Of a DNA stretch of 37,501 nucleotides, positions 1-6,904 are shown piece after piece (position 1 is the stretch's first letter; the number at the start of each line of letters is the position of its first letter). A program made the position numbers and the translations under genes. Location of the stretch: positions 1 to 37,501 of the forward strand of contig JAHEJM010000033.1 of the NCBI GenBank assembly GCA_024638815.1, in the 5' to 3' direction. The notes below the pieces were generated by a model. It ran no database searches, was not told where the DNA came from, and saw nothing but the letters and a program-made list of their open reading frames with translations. This DNA is from Acidimicrobiales bacterium (GTDB lineage: Bacteria > Actinomycetota > Acidimicrobiia > Acidimicrobiales > SZUA-35).

Positions 1-1229
1 CCGGTGCCGATCACGGCGATCACGGCGTTGATCAGCTGACCGTTACCGCCGCGGCCGACCGGGGTCGGGTCGAGCACACCATTGCCGCCCTGGTAGAACG
101 AGTTGTCGTCGAAGAAGTCGGAGAGCGGGATCGAGACGAGCTGCCAGCCGCCGCCGGCGACGGCGCAGGGTCCGGCCGGGCCGACGACGCAGTTGTACTG
201 GAACTCGTCGTCGTCGCCGCTCGAGTCTTGGGGACCGACTGCGGCGCCGTCGCCGTTGTCGTCGTCCTGGAGGTTGATCTCCAGCGTGTACTCCTGGTCG
301 GCGTCAGGGTTGATCCAGAAGTTGAAGTACTCGGTACCGGACAGGTCGCTCGGGTTGTTGCGGCCGAAGCCGCCGTAGAACCCGGGCGTGCCGCCCGATC
401 CCCAGCCGGTCTCGAGGGAGAACGCGCCGCCGTCGGCCGGGGGAAGATCGCTGGCGTTGGGGCCTATGCCCCCGCCGCCGACGTCCCCGCCGAATGAGAA
501 CCAACCGTTGCCGGCAGGGTCGCCGTGCTCCATGTCGTCGAACACAACCTCGTCGAAGGCCAGCGGGCCGTCTGCGCTGAAGGCGAACTGATCGAAGTCG
601 ATCTCGACGGTGGACGGGTTGGCCCCCTCGACGCCGGCGATCACGATCACGATCTCGTCCAGAAGCCCGTCGAACGTACCGTCCCCACCGGTCGAAAGAT
701 CGGTCAGTGAGTCGAGCGGAGCACTTACGAGAACCCACTCGTCGTCGAAGGCCGAGGACGTGAAGGTGGTGTCCAGGCGGAACGAGTCCTCGGCCCCGTC
801 GGTCCAGCCATTGCCGTCGAGGTCCTCACGGAGGGTGACCTCCAGCGTGTAGGAGTCGACGGTGGCGTCGCTCTGGTTCAGCACCCAGACGTTGAACCAT
901 GCATCCGACGGCGGCGCCGGCTGCGCTCCGTTGTCGAAGTTCCTGAACGCCCCGCCGTAGAAGGTGGATGCCGTGCCCTGGCCACCCCAGCCGGTGCTGA
1001 GATAGTGGGTCCCTTCATAGGGTCGATCAGCCAGCGCGCCCCCACCTCCGCCGGCATTGTTGCCACCGAAGAAGCCCCAGTCCGAGGCGTCTCCGTCATT
1101 GAAGTCGTCGATCACGGTAGCCCCTGCGTTCGGGACGGCCAGCGCCGACGGCGACACCGCCAGCAATGTGGCCCCGATGGTCGCCAACACGGCCACCATT
1201 CTGAACGTCTTCTGTATGATCCCCGGCAT
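1..1229 (-). CDS. Secreted protein with two tandem carbohydrate-binding-like domains (3' end outside window)
   Basis: About 409 residues are visible and the frame is still open at the window edge. The start is the ATG at 1229, preceded by GAGGAG about 6 bases upstream. Residues 1-31 look like a Sec signal peptide: basic start, hydrophobic stretch, and an ALA cleavage-type end. The mature part holds two related domains, about residues 37-190 and 223 onward. Each begins with a DDF/DDM..GD..GW..FGG pattern and later has a TGWG..GT..FYGG..RN pattern. Acidic DxDGNG-like turns suggest bound calcium. This layout resembles the beta-sandwich carbohydrate-binding modules of secreted polysaccharide-degrading enzymes, but no catalytic domain is seen in the visible part. 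The CebR-type operator just upstream supports a role in beta-glucan use. The exact family is inferred, not recognised. Confidence 0.75.
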   Translation of the reverse strand, partial: MPGIIQKTFRMVAVLATIGATLLAVSPSALAVPNAGATVIDDFNDGDASDWGFFGGNNAGGGGGALADRPYEGTHYLSTGWGGQGTASTFYGGAFRNFDNGAQPAPPSDAWFNVWVLNQSDATVDSYTLEVTLREDLDGNGWTDGAEDSFRLDTTFTSSAFDDEWVLVSAPLDSLTDLSTGGDGTFDGLLDEIVIVIAGVEGANPSTVEIDFDQFAFSADGPLAFDEVVFDDMEHGDPAGNGWFSFGGDVGGGGIGPNASDLPPADGGAFSLETGWGSGGTPGFYGGFGRNNPSDLSGTEYFNFWINPDADQEYTLEINLQDDDNGDGAAVGPQDSSGDDDEFQYNCVVGPAGPCAVAGGGWQLVSIPLSDFFDDNSFYQGGNGVLDPTPVGRGGNGQLINAVIAVIGT

Positions 1230-1249
1230 GACGTCTCCTCGGCATTGTA

Positions 1250-1263
1250 TGGGAGCGCTCCCA
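1250..1263 (-). promoter_or_regulatory. CebR/LacI-family operator overlapping a promoter
   Basis: The 14-bp perfect palindrome TGGGAGCGCTCCCA is identical to the CebR box that controls cellulose/cello-oligosaccharide genes in Streptomyces. On the minus strand a good -10 hexamer, TACAAT, lies right after it at 1244-1249. The operator therefore sits in the -35/-10 spacer, the classic place for repression. The secreted protein starts at 1229. The regulator gene is not in the window. Confidence 0.7.
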
Positions 1264-1472
1264 CCAGGTGACCGTCAACGAAATACAACAACGCCGCTTG
1301 GCGGCACGTCATCGCATCATGGCGCTGCAAGGAGGAGCGGCAACACCGTATAGCAGGGTTGTGGCGATTTCAAGTTCAAGATGATGGCATCGAGCCCTGC
1401 ACCCGGCACACCGAGGCCAAAATCGATGGAGCACGGAGCCGGTAGCGATGCCGATATCGGCGGCGACGGCTC

Positions 1473-2135
1473 TCAGCGGACCCGTCGCAGCACCCGCAAC
1501 GAGCCTGTAGCCGACACCTCGGAGAACCGACCGGATTCCAGCGCCGGGAGGTAGATCTCCTCGTAGGGCGGGCGTCCACCGTCGGCCGGATCGGGGAACA
1601 CGTCGTGGATAACCAAGAGGCCGCCGACGGCCAGCTGCGGCGTCCACAGCCGGTAGTCGTCGCGGGCGGGCTGCACCCCGTGGCCGCCGTCGATGAACAG
1701 CAGCGACAGCGGCGTTGACCAGTGCCGGGCCACCGCGGCCGACGGGCCGACCACGGCCACCACCGCGTCCTCGAGGCCGGCATCGTGGATGGTGCGGCGA
1801 AAGAAGGGCAAGGTGTCCATCTTCCCCACCCGGGAATCGACCAGGTCGGGCTCATGCCACTCCCACCCCGGCTGGTTCTCCTCCGAGCCTCGATGATGGT
1901 CGACGCTGTACAGCACGGTCCCGGCCCTGGCCGCCGGCGGACCCAGGTAGCAGGCCGACTTGCCGCAATAGCCGCCGACCTCGAGAAATGGTCCGAGGGT
2001 GGGGTCGGCCGATGTCGCCGCCGCAGCCAAGGCCAGCCCCTCGTCGTGGGGCATGAAACCCCGGGCTGAGCGGGCGATGGCCAGCTCCCGTTCGGTCAAC
2101 GGAGTCGTCACCGTGATCCGAGCCGGACCAACCAC
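1473..2135 (-). CDS. Class I SAM-dependent methyltransferase (Methyltransf_24 type)
   Basis: 220 residues. The SAM-binding motif I appears as FLEVGGYCGKSACYLG, and an acidic residue ends the next strand in LYSVDHH. LLFIDGGH is the typical post-motif of the Methyltransf_24 group, whose members often act on sugars or other small molecules in surface-polymer synthesis. The substrate cannot be told. The GTG start at 2135 directly follows the stop codon of the GtrA-like gene in the same frame, so the two are probably translated in sequence from one mRNA. Another in-frame GTG lies about ten codons downstream. The pairing with a GtrA-like protein suggests cell-envelope glycan work, which is inference. 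Confidence 0.78.
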   Translation of the reverse strand: MVGPARITVTTPLTERELAIARSARGFMPHDEGLALAAAATSADPTLGPFLEVGGYCGKSACYLGPPAARAGTVLYSVDHHRGSEENQPGWEWHEPDLVDSRVGKMDTLPFFRRTIHDAGLEDAVVAVVGPSAAVARHWSTPLSLLFIDGGHGVQPARDDYRLWTPQLAVGGLLVIHDVFPDPADGGRPPYEEIYLPALESGRFSEVSATGSLRVLRRVR

Positions 2136-2615
2136 CTAGACGTGAATGGCCGATTCGGCCGCCTCGATGACCTCGCTGGGGCGGGCGAACACCTTGTGCA
2201 GCAGCAGGAACTTGCCCAGCCACACCAGGAAATAGCCGGTCAGACTGCCGATCAGGATCATCACGGTGGCCTCGAACAGTCGATCGGCGGCCTCGGCCAA
2301 GGCGGTCGACACCACCAGCCCGACCAGGGCGATGGTCCAGAAGGGCATCACCTCCGAACGCAAACTTGATCGACCCTTCACTTGCCAAACCCATTGCCGA
2401 CTCATGAAGTACGCTGGAACGGAGGCGGTCACGGCGGCGAAGGTGTTTCCCCCACCGCCGCTCCAGGCCCACCAGTTGATGGCCATGAACAGCAGCAACT
2501 GGTGGTTCACCACGTTGACCAACGACACCACGAGATAGCGGCTCATACGTCCGATGTGACGATCGAACAAAGACCGCACGGTCCCGGAGATTTTTTGTCC
2601 AGAAGAGTGCCCCAT
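2136..2615 (-). CDS. GtrA-like membrane protein
   Basis: 159 residues from the ATG at 2615. Four hydrophobic segments follow a short basic N-terminus that contains RYLVVSLVN, typical of the GtrA family start. The second segment has the family-like pattern YFMSRQWVW, which corresponds to the conserved NF..N..W/FxF region. GtrA proteins are thought to help flip polyprenyl-linked sugars across the membrane for surface glycan modification. The open frame continues upstream to about 4097, but that part is antisense to the sugar dehydrogenase and is not real coding. The ribosome-binding site at this start is poor, and a second ATG 24 codons further in (MSRYLVV) is possible. It is divergent from the gene at 2745. 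Confidence 0.75.
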   Translation of the reverse strand: MGHSSGQKISGTVRSLFDRHIGRMSRYLVVSLVNVVNHQLLLFMAINWWAWSGGGGNTFAAVTASVPAYFMSRQWVWQVKGRSSLRSEVMPFWTIALVGLVVSTALAEAADRLFEATVMILIGSLTGYFLVWLGKFLLLHKVFARPSEVIEAAESAIHV

Positions 2616-2744
2616 GATGCGTTTCGTAGAAGTCAAGACCTTCAAGGCTATCCAGTCGTCACGCCCAGCCCCGATATGAGGCCCGGTCGGCGCCGAAACG
2701 AGCATCGTCACCAGTGGCACCGACACAGCGGCTACCGAAACAGT

Positions 2745-4214
2745 ATGAGACTTCGCTTGGCGATGGGCGTCGCCGTCGCTTTTGCCCTCATGGCCACGGC
2801 GTGCGTCCCCGACGAGCCGGGTACCGCCACCGTCGACCCGTTCGACAACAACGCGTCCCGGACCGTGTCCGAGCCACCGAACGACACCATCGGCTCGACC
2901 CGGCGCACCATCCCCGAGGAGGCACCCTCGTCGACCGAGGCCACCGTGACGTTTCCCGCCACCGAGCCCGAGCTCGGGCCCCTTCCGGAGCCTCCGTGGG
3001 CCGGTGAGCGATTTGACCTCCAGCCCATCGCCCAGGCCTCGACGATGCTGGGCTTCGCCACCCGGTCCGGGACCGACGACCTGTGGCTGGCCGAACGTGA
3101 CGGCCGGGTTCGCGTGGTGCAACGCCGAGTGTCGCTCGATGGCGGATACGAGGCGGTCAAATTGCTCAACACGGTGGTGCTGGACATCACCGACAAGGTC
3201 GGCACTGCGGGAGAGGGAGGTCTGCTGGGGCTCGACTTCTCCACCAATGGCGACTACCTCTATGTCAGTTACACCGACAACGATGGCGACTCGGTCGTCG
3301 CCGAATACCGCATGGGTCCGCTTCAGGCCCTTGCCGAGACCGAACGCATCGTGATGACCGTGCCCCAGCCCTACGCCAATCACAACGGCGGCCAGATCAC
3401 CTTCGGACCCGATGGTTTCCTCTACTACGCCCTCGGCGACGGAGGCAGTAGCGGTGACCCCGAGGGCAACGGCCAGAACCTCGACACCCTGCTCGGGTCC
3501 ATTCTCCGCATCGATCCGTTCGAGCCGCCGGAGAACCAGAGCTATGCCGTGCCCGCCGACAACCCGTTCGTGGACCGGTTCGACGCCAAACCCGAGATCT
3601 GGCTCTATGGCGTACGCAACCCGTGGCGGCTCTCCTTCGACCACGCCACCGGCGATCTGTGGATCGGCGATGTCGGCCAGAACGAGATCGAGGAGATCGA
3701 CTGGTTGCCCAACACCGGAGTGAGGCCGGCCGGTTACGGGGCCAATCTGGGCTGGGACATCATGGAGGGTGACCGGTTGTTCGAGGGCGAGGCGCCCCCC
3801 GCCGATCATGTGGGCCCGGTGTTCACCTACGGCCACGACTTCGGTCGATGCTCGGTAACCGGTGGCTACGTCTACCGGGGCGAGCAGAACGAGAACCTCG
3901 CCGGTGCCTACCTGTTCGCCGACTATTGCAGCGGCGAGGTCATCGGACTCAGGATTCTGGACGACGGTCGGATCCTCGTGTCCCCCCTGGAGTTCGACCG
4001 CCGGTTGGGTCGGGTGGTGGCCTTCGGCCAGGGTCCGGAGCAGGAGCTGTACGTGCTCGAGGCCGACGGCGTCGTCTCCCGCATCCAGCAACAGCAATGG
4101 AGGCGGGAGACCGAGGTCTTCGAGGGCGACGAGGCCATCCCTGCCGGACGGTATCGGGTGGACATCCAGGCCGGTCCAGACGATCCCGTCATCGCCGATC
4201 TCGGCGGCGACTAG
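2745..4214 (+). CDS. Lipoprotein PQQ-dependent sugar dehydrogenase (glucose/sorbosone dehydrogenase family)
   Basis: 489 residues. Residues 1-20 form a lipoprotein signal ending in the lipobox LMATAC (Cys20), so the protein should be anchored outside the membrane. A low-complexity Thr/Pro/Glu linker of about 70 residues leads to a six-bladed propeller of the GSDH/HHIP type. Visible family motifs are LWLAERDGRVRVV, GEGGLLGLDFS, NHNGGQITFGPDGFLYYALG, GVRNPWRLSFD, WIGDVGQNEIEEIDW and YLFADYCSGEV. The family oxidises aldoses using PQQ and calcium. The His in NHNGG and the Arg in RNPWR match the usual active-site region. No PQQ synthesis genes are in the window, so the cofactor source is unknown. 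An upstream extension of the frame back to 2382 overlaps the divergent GtrA-like gene and lacks a signal peptide, so it was rejected. Confidence 0.9.
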   Translation: MRLRLAMGVAVAFALMATACVPDEPGTATVDPFDNNASRTVSEPPNDTIGSTRRTIPEEAPSSTEATVTFPATEPELGPLPEPPWAGERFDLQPIAQASTMLGFATRSGTDDLWLAERDGRVRVVQRRVSLDGGYEAVKLLNTVVLDITDKVGTAGEGGLLGLDFSTNGDYLYVSYTDNDGDSVVAEYRMGPLQALAETERIVMTVPQPYANHNGGQITFGPDGFLYYALGDGGSSGDPEGNGQNLDTLLGSILRIDPFEPPENQSYAVPADNPFVDRFDAKPEIWLYGVRNPWRLSFDHATGDLWIGDVGQNEIEEIDWLPNTGVRPAGYGANLGWDIMEGDRLFEGEAPPADHVGPVFTYGHDFGRCSVTGGYVYRGEQNENLAGAYLFADYCSGEVIGLRILDDGRILVSPLEFDRRLGRVVAFGQGPEQELYVLEADGVVSRIQQQQWRRETEVFEGDEAIPAGRYRVDIQAGPDDPVIADLGGD

Positions 4215-4271
4215 GGCAAATCAGCCTAGGGGCAAATGGGTCCGGAGACTGGCCATCAAGGGCCGGTGGAC

Positions 4272-4277
4272 TATACT
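4272..4277 (+). promoter_or_regulatory. -10 element of candidate small RNA promoter
   Basis: The hexamer TATACT is a strong sigma-A -10 match in an otherwise GC-rich stretch, 57 bases after the stop of the sugar dehydrogenase gene. The -35 region (around 4249-4254, CTGGCC) is weak. Transcription would begin near 4283 and run directly into two hairpins, with no open reading frame of note. Confidence 0.5.
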
Positions 4278-4282
4278 GGGCC

Positions 4283-4385
4283 TTCCAACCAACACACCCC
4301 GCATCCTGTTCTCCCGATCAGGATGCAGCCAGTGGCCTCTGACGCTCACAACCCGCCAGCGTCAGAGGCCACACCCGTTTTCGGG
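4283..4385 (+). ncRNA. Candidate small RNA with two C-rich hairpin loops (6C-like)
   Basis: Between the convergent genes ending at 4214 and 4439, a -10 box is followed by two perfect hairpins. Hairpin 1 has an 8-bp stem (4301-4308 with 4319-4326) and the loop TTCTCCCGAT. Hairpin 2 has a 15-bp stem (4332-4346 with 4358-4372) and the loop CACAACCCGCC. A short T run follows at 4378-4381. Two adjacent stem-loops presenting unpaired cytosines are the hallmark of the actinobacterial 6C RNA, whose loops are thought to pair with G-rich ribosome-binding sites. The match is not perfect: the longest C run is three, not six. Hairpin 2 may also end transcription of the upstream gene. Exact ends are estimates. 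Confidence 0.55.
4332..4381 (+). terminator. Strong 15-bp hairpin with short T run
   Basis: A perfect 15-bp inverted repeat with an 11-base loop, followed after five bases by TTTT, which itself sits in a small CCCG-TTTT-CGGG hairpin. It probably terminates the candidate small RNA and perhaps readthrough from the sugar dehydrogenase gene. The T tract is weak by E. coli standards but ordinary for high-GC actinobacteria. Confidence 0.6.
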
Positions 4386-4438
4386 CCTCGTCGCCGGTCC
4401 GGCACCAGTGTGGGGACGGAGGTCGGCCGTGCCCGTCG

Positions 4439-4909
4439 TCAGAGCTTGTAGCGGTAGACGTTTGTCTCCCGGGGCTCGAAGCCAAGGCGCCGATAGAGGC
4501 GGTTGGCCGCCTCCCGCGACGGCCGCGACGTGAGGTCGACCGTGGTGGCGCCGGCCTCGGCGGCCATGGTCAGGGCATGACGGTTCAGGGCTGAGCCCAC
4601 GCCGCGGCCCCGGGCCTCGTCATCCACCACCACATCCTCTATCCAGGCCCGTATCCCGGTGGGGATGGCAAACAGCACCAGCGTCAGGCTGCCCAGGATC
4701 CGCCCTTCGACCCGGGCCACGAGCAGGCGGGACGCCTCGGACGCGGCGATCGTCTCCAGCACCTTCTTGGACGGCGGCGGGTTGGAGGAGGACAGTTGGG
4801 GGATGAGCCGTTCGAAGGCGGCCACCACCTCGTCGGTCACCTCGGTGATCTCGGAGATCTCGGTACCGGTGGTGGCGGTGTGGTTGTCAGCGGTTGCATC
4901 AGTGCTCAT
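4439..4909 (-). CDS. GNAT-family N-acetyltransferase
   Basis: 156 residues. The GNAT fold is clear: the acetyl-CoA pyrophosphate-binding motif is in VVVDDEARGRGVGSAL, matching the R/Q-x-x-G-x-G/A consensus, followed by helix residues and the closing ANRLYRRLGFEPRETNVYRY, which is the usual C-terminal tyrosine-rich strand. The first 30 residues are Thr/Ala-rich and probably disordered. The acceptor substrate is unknown. The start at 4909 is chosen because an AGGT ribosome-binding sequence precedes it. This start region is a tandem 17-bp duplication (see the repeat at 4904-4937), which creates a six-codon upstream frame whose TGA overlaps the ATG. It is convergent with the small RNA candidate and divergent from the PAC2 gene. 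Confidence 0.88.
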   Translation of the reverse strand: MSTDATADNHTATTGTEISEITEVTDEVVAAFERLIPQLSSSNPPPSKKVLETIAASEASRLLVARVEGRILGSLTLVLFAIPTGIRAWIEDVVVDDEARGRGVGSALNRHALTMAAEAGATTVDLTSRPSREAANRLYRRLGFEPRETNVYRYKL

Positions 4910-4937
4910 CGGTCTACCTTGCTCATCGGTCTACCTT
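4904..4937. repeat. 17-bp perfect tandem duplication of a ribosome-binding/start region
   Basis: The 17-bp unit 4904-4920 is repeated exactly at 4921-4937. On the minus strand each copy carries AGGT, a seven-base spacer and ATG, the translation start signals of the GNAT gene. Because 17 is not a multiple of three, the upstream ATG opens a different frame of six codons (MSKVDR) that ends in a TGA overlapping the true ATG as ATGA. Confidence 0.9.
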
Positions 4938-5088
4938 CCAATCCCGACGGACCCTTCCAGCCGGGACGTCGGGCGTTCACGCCTGTCAGTATGGTCCGGA
5001 TTGGGCATCGTCCGCGGCCCGAACCGCATCGTGGTGGGAACCTCGACCGGGCTCAGGCCGTCCGGACTACGCCAGAGTACGACCGTCC

Positions 5089-5094
5089 GATAGT
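5089..5094 (+). promoter_or_regulatory. -10 element upstream of the PAC2 gene
   Basis: GATAGT lies 10 bases before the ATG at 5105, so transcription would begin about four bases upstream of, or at, the start codon. No ribosome-binding sequence is present in that space. This is the layout of a leaderless or near-leaderless actinobacterial gene. Confidence 0.45.
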
Positions 5095-5104
5095 GTGGTG
5101 GTCG

Positions 5105-5950
5105 ATGGACTACCTGGAATGGACAGCCGATCGTCCCGAGCTGGACAACCCGATCATGATCCTCGGCTTCGAGGGATGGAACGACGCCGGCGAGGCGGCC
5201 TCGTCGGCGGCCGCCCACATCCGGGACCGGTTCCTGGGTGAGGAGTTCGCCACCATCGATCCCGAGCCCTTCTACGACTTCACCACCAGCCGGCCCACCA
5301 TCCGGCTGGAGGAAGGTGCTCGGGTCATCGATTGGCCCACCAACAGCTTCTCCGCCATCACCGGCGACCACGCCCCCCGGGACCTCATCGTCATGGTCGG
5401 GGTCGAGCCGCAGCTCCGGTGGCGGACCTTCACCGAGCAGGTGGTGACCATGGCCGAGGAGTACGACGTGGACATGGTGGTGTCCCTCGGTGCTCTCATC
5501 GCCGATGTCATCCATTCCCGGCCCACTCCAATCTACGCCTCGTCCTACGACCCCAAGCTCATGCGGGAACTCGACCTCGAGCCCTCCAGCTATGAGGGTC
5601 CGACCGGCATCGTCGGAGTCATCAACGAGGCCCTGCGGTCCATGGGCTACGGAGCGGTGTCGCTGTGGGGCACCGTGCCCAGCTACGTGCCGCATGCCGT
5701 GTCGCCCAAGGCCGCTCTGGCCCTGGTCAATCGGGTGGCCACCCTGTTGGAAATCACGGTACCGACCACGGCCCTCGAGATCGCGGCCGCCGCCTACGAA
5801 CGCCAGATCAACGATCTGGTGGACGACGACGCCGACACCAAGGCCTACATCGAGCGGTTGGAGCAGGAGTACGACTCCAGCATGGGACCCGACTCGGGTC
5901 GAGAGCTCATCGAGGAGCTGGAGGAGTTCCTCCGCGATCGCGGCGACTAA
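5105..5950 (+). CDS. PAC2-family protein
   Basis: 281 residues. The N-terminal part (MILGFEGWNDAGEAASSAA) and the central VGVEPQLRWRTF and MVVSLGALIADVIHSRP segments match the PAC2 family, related to eukaryotic proteasome assembly chaperones and common in actinobacteria. Later patterns such as SSYEGPTGIVGVINEALR and SLWGTVPSYVP also fit. The C-terminal 50 residues are acidic and probably helical. The cellular role of bacterial PAC2 proteins is not well settled; a link to the actinobacterial proteasome is plausible but no proteasome gene is in the window. The ATG at 5105 was chosen because the family begins close to it and a -10 box lies just upstream. A longer in-frame extension to 4796 is antisense to the GNAT gene. 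Confidence 0.88.
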   Translation: MDYLEWTADRPELDNPIMILGFEGWNDAGEAASSAAAHIRDRFLGEEFATIDPEPFYDFTTSRPTIRLEEGARVIDWPTNSFSAITGDHAPRDLIVMVGVEPQLRWRTFTEQVVTMAEEYDVDMVVSLGALIADVIHSRPTPIYASSYDPKLMRELDLEPSSYEGPTGIVGVINEALRSMGYGAVSLWGTVPSYVPHAVSPKAALALVNRVATLLEITVPTTALEIAAAAYERQINDLVDDDADTKAYIERLEQEYDSSMGPDSGRELIEELEEFLRDRGD

Positions 5951-5962
5951 CCCCACCCCCAT

Positions 5963-6120
5963 TCTCCGGACTTTGAGCCCCGACCAACCCTCAATCTCCG
6001 AACTTCGAGCACGGTCCGACCCTCCTTCTCCGAACTTCGAGCACGGACCGACCCTCCTTCTCCGAACTTCGAGCACGGACCGTCCCCTAAACGGGTCGTG
6101 GGCGGCTCAAAGTTCCGGGA
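5963..6120. repeat. Four-copy 32-bp tandem array with an inverted partial copy
   Basis: Units start at 5963, 5995, 6027 and 6059, an exact 32-bp period. Units 2-4 are nearly identical; unit 1 is diverged. The array is followed by 6104-6120, an inverted partial copy of the unit start. ACTTTGAGCC in unit 1 (5970-5979) pairs perfectly with GGCTCAAAGT at 6104-6113, so the RNA from either strand could fold with units 2-4 in the loop. The array fills the gap between the convergent PAC2 and Nudix genes and carries no coding signal. There are no unique spacers, so it is not a CRISPR array. Confidence 0.88.
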
Positions 6121-6129
6121 GGTGATTGG

Positions 6130-6891
6130 TCAGTGCCAGACCAGACCCCGGGGCAAGTCGTAGTAGACCTCGGTCGTCTTACCCTCGATGGCGTCGTAGG
6201 TGTGGGGACCCCACAAGTCGAAGTTGGCCACCGGATGGGGCAGTTCGTGGCGACCGAACCAACCCACGTCCAGGCATTCCTGGGGATGGGGAGTCAGTTC
6301 ACCGCCCACGGCTCGGCACAGGAACACGATGCTGTACAGCGGTACCCGACTGAAACCGGCCCGCAGCCCATCGAAGATGGCGATGGGACGCACCACCTCG
6401 CACAGGATGCCCGTCTCCTCGTGGACCTCCTTGACCGCCACTTCGGCCGGTGAGTAGCCGACATCGGCCCAACCGGTGGGATAGAGCCAGACCCCTGAGT
6501 CGGCCCGTTGAATGAGCAGCAATCGCCCGTTGTCATCGGTCACGGCCGAGCCCACCGCCACCTTTGGGGTGACGTAGCCGGCAACCCGATGCCCCACCGA
6601 ACGAAGCCAGGCCTCGACGGAGGTCTCGGGCGCAGTCCGATCCTCGGGAGCCTTCAGCCGATGCTCGGCCGCCGAACGGATGTCGCCGGCGATGGCCAGG
6701 ATCTCGTGATACCGCTCGACCTCGAAACCGTTGTCGGTGAAGGCCAACCCGGTCCGAGCGATGGCGGCCAGCGCCTCGGACCAGCGGTTCAAATCTTCGG
6801 TCGAGGCCGCCCGGTCGGGCTCGGACGGCGCCGGCAGCGGGCCGCCACCACTGTCGGAAGCCGCCACATCGTCTGCCATCGGATTCAACAT
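6130..6891 (-). CDS. Nudix hydrolase with N-terminal Nudix_N-type domain
   Basis: 253 residues. Residues about 30-75 (RWSEALAAIARTGLAF, then FEVERYHEILAIAGDI) match the helical N-terminal domain found in one Nudix subfamily. The Nudix box is GWADVGYSPAEVAVKEVHEE plus TGI. It keeps the REVxEETG-type metal-binding helix (with K for R) but has Tyr where the classic box has the first Glu, a difference I recall as usual in this GGWADVG subfamily. Such enzymes hydrolyse nucleoside-diphosphate-linked compounds; the substrate is unknown. The gene follows glnD after 13 bases on the same strand, so it is likely the last gene of that run. It ends against the 32-bp repeat array. Confidence 0.87.
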   Translation of the reverse strand: MLNPMADDVAASDSGGGPLPAPSEPDRAASTEDLNRWSEALAAIARTGLAFTDNGFEVERYHEILAIAGDIRSAAEHRLKAPEDRTAPETSVEAWLRSVGHRVAGYVTPKVAVGSAVTDDNGRLLLIQRADSGVWLYPTGWADVGYSPAEVAVKEVHEETGILCEVVRPIAIFDGLRAGFSRVPLYSIVFLCRAVGGELTPHPQECLDVGWFGRHELPHPVANFDLWGPHTYDAIEGKTTEVYYDLPRGLVWH

Positions 6892-6904
6892 AGGGCAAAC
6901 ATCG

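Noticed and set aside
4796-5104. N-terminal extension of the PAC2 protein
   Set aside because: The added residues are antisense to the GNAT gene and its start region, and a promoter-like box lies just before 5105.
5963-6090. CRISPR-like array of 32-bp units
   Set aside because: Units are directly adjacent with no unique spacers and no cas genes nearby.
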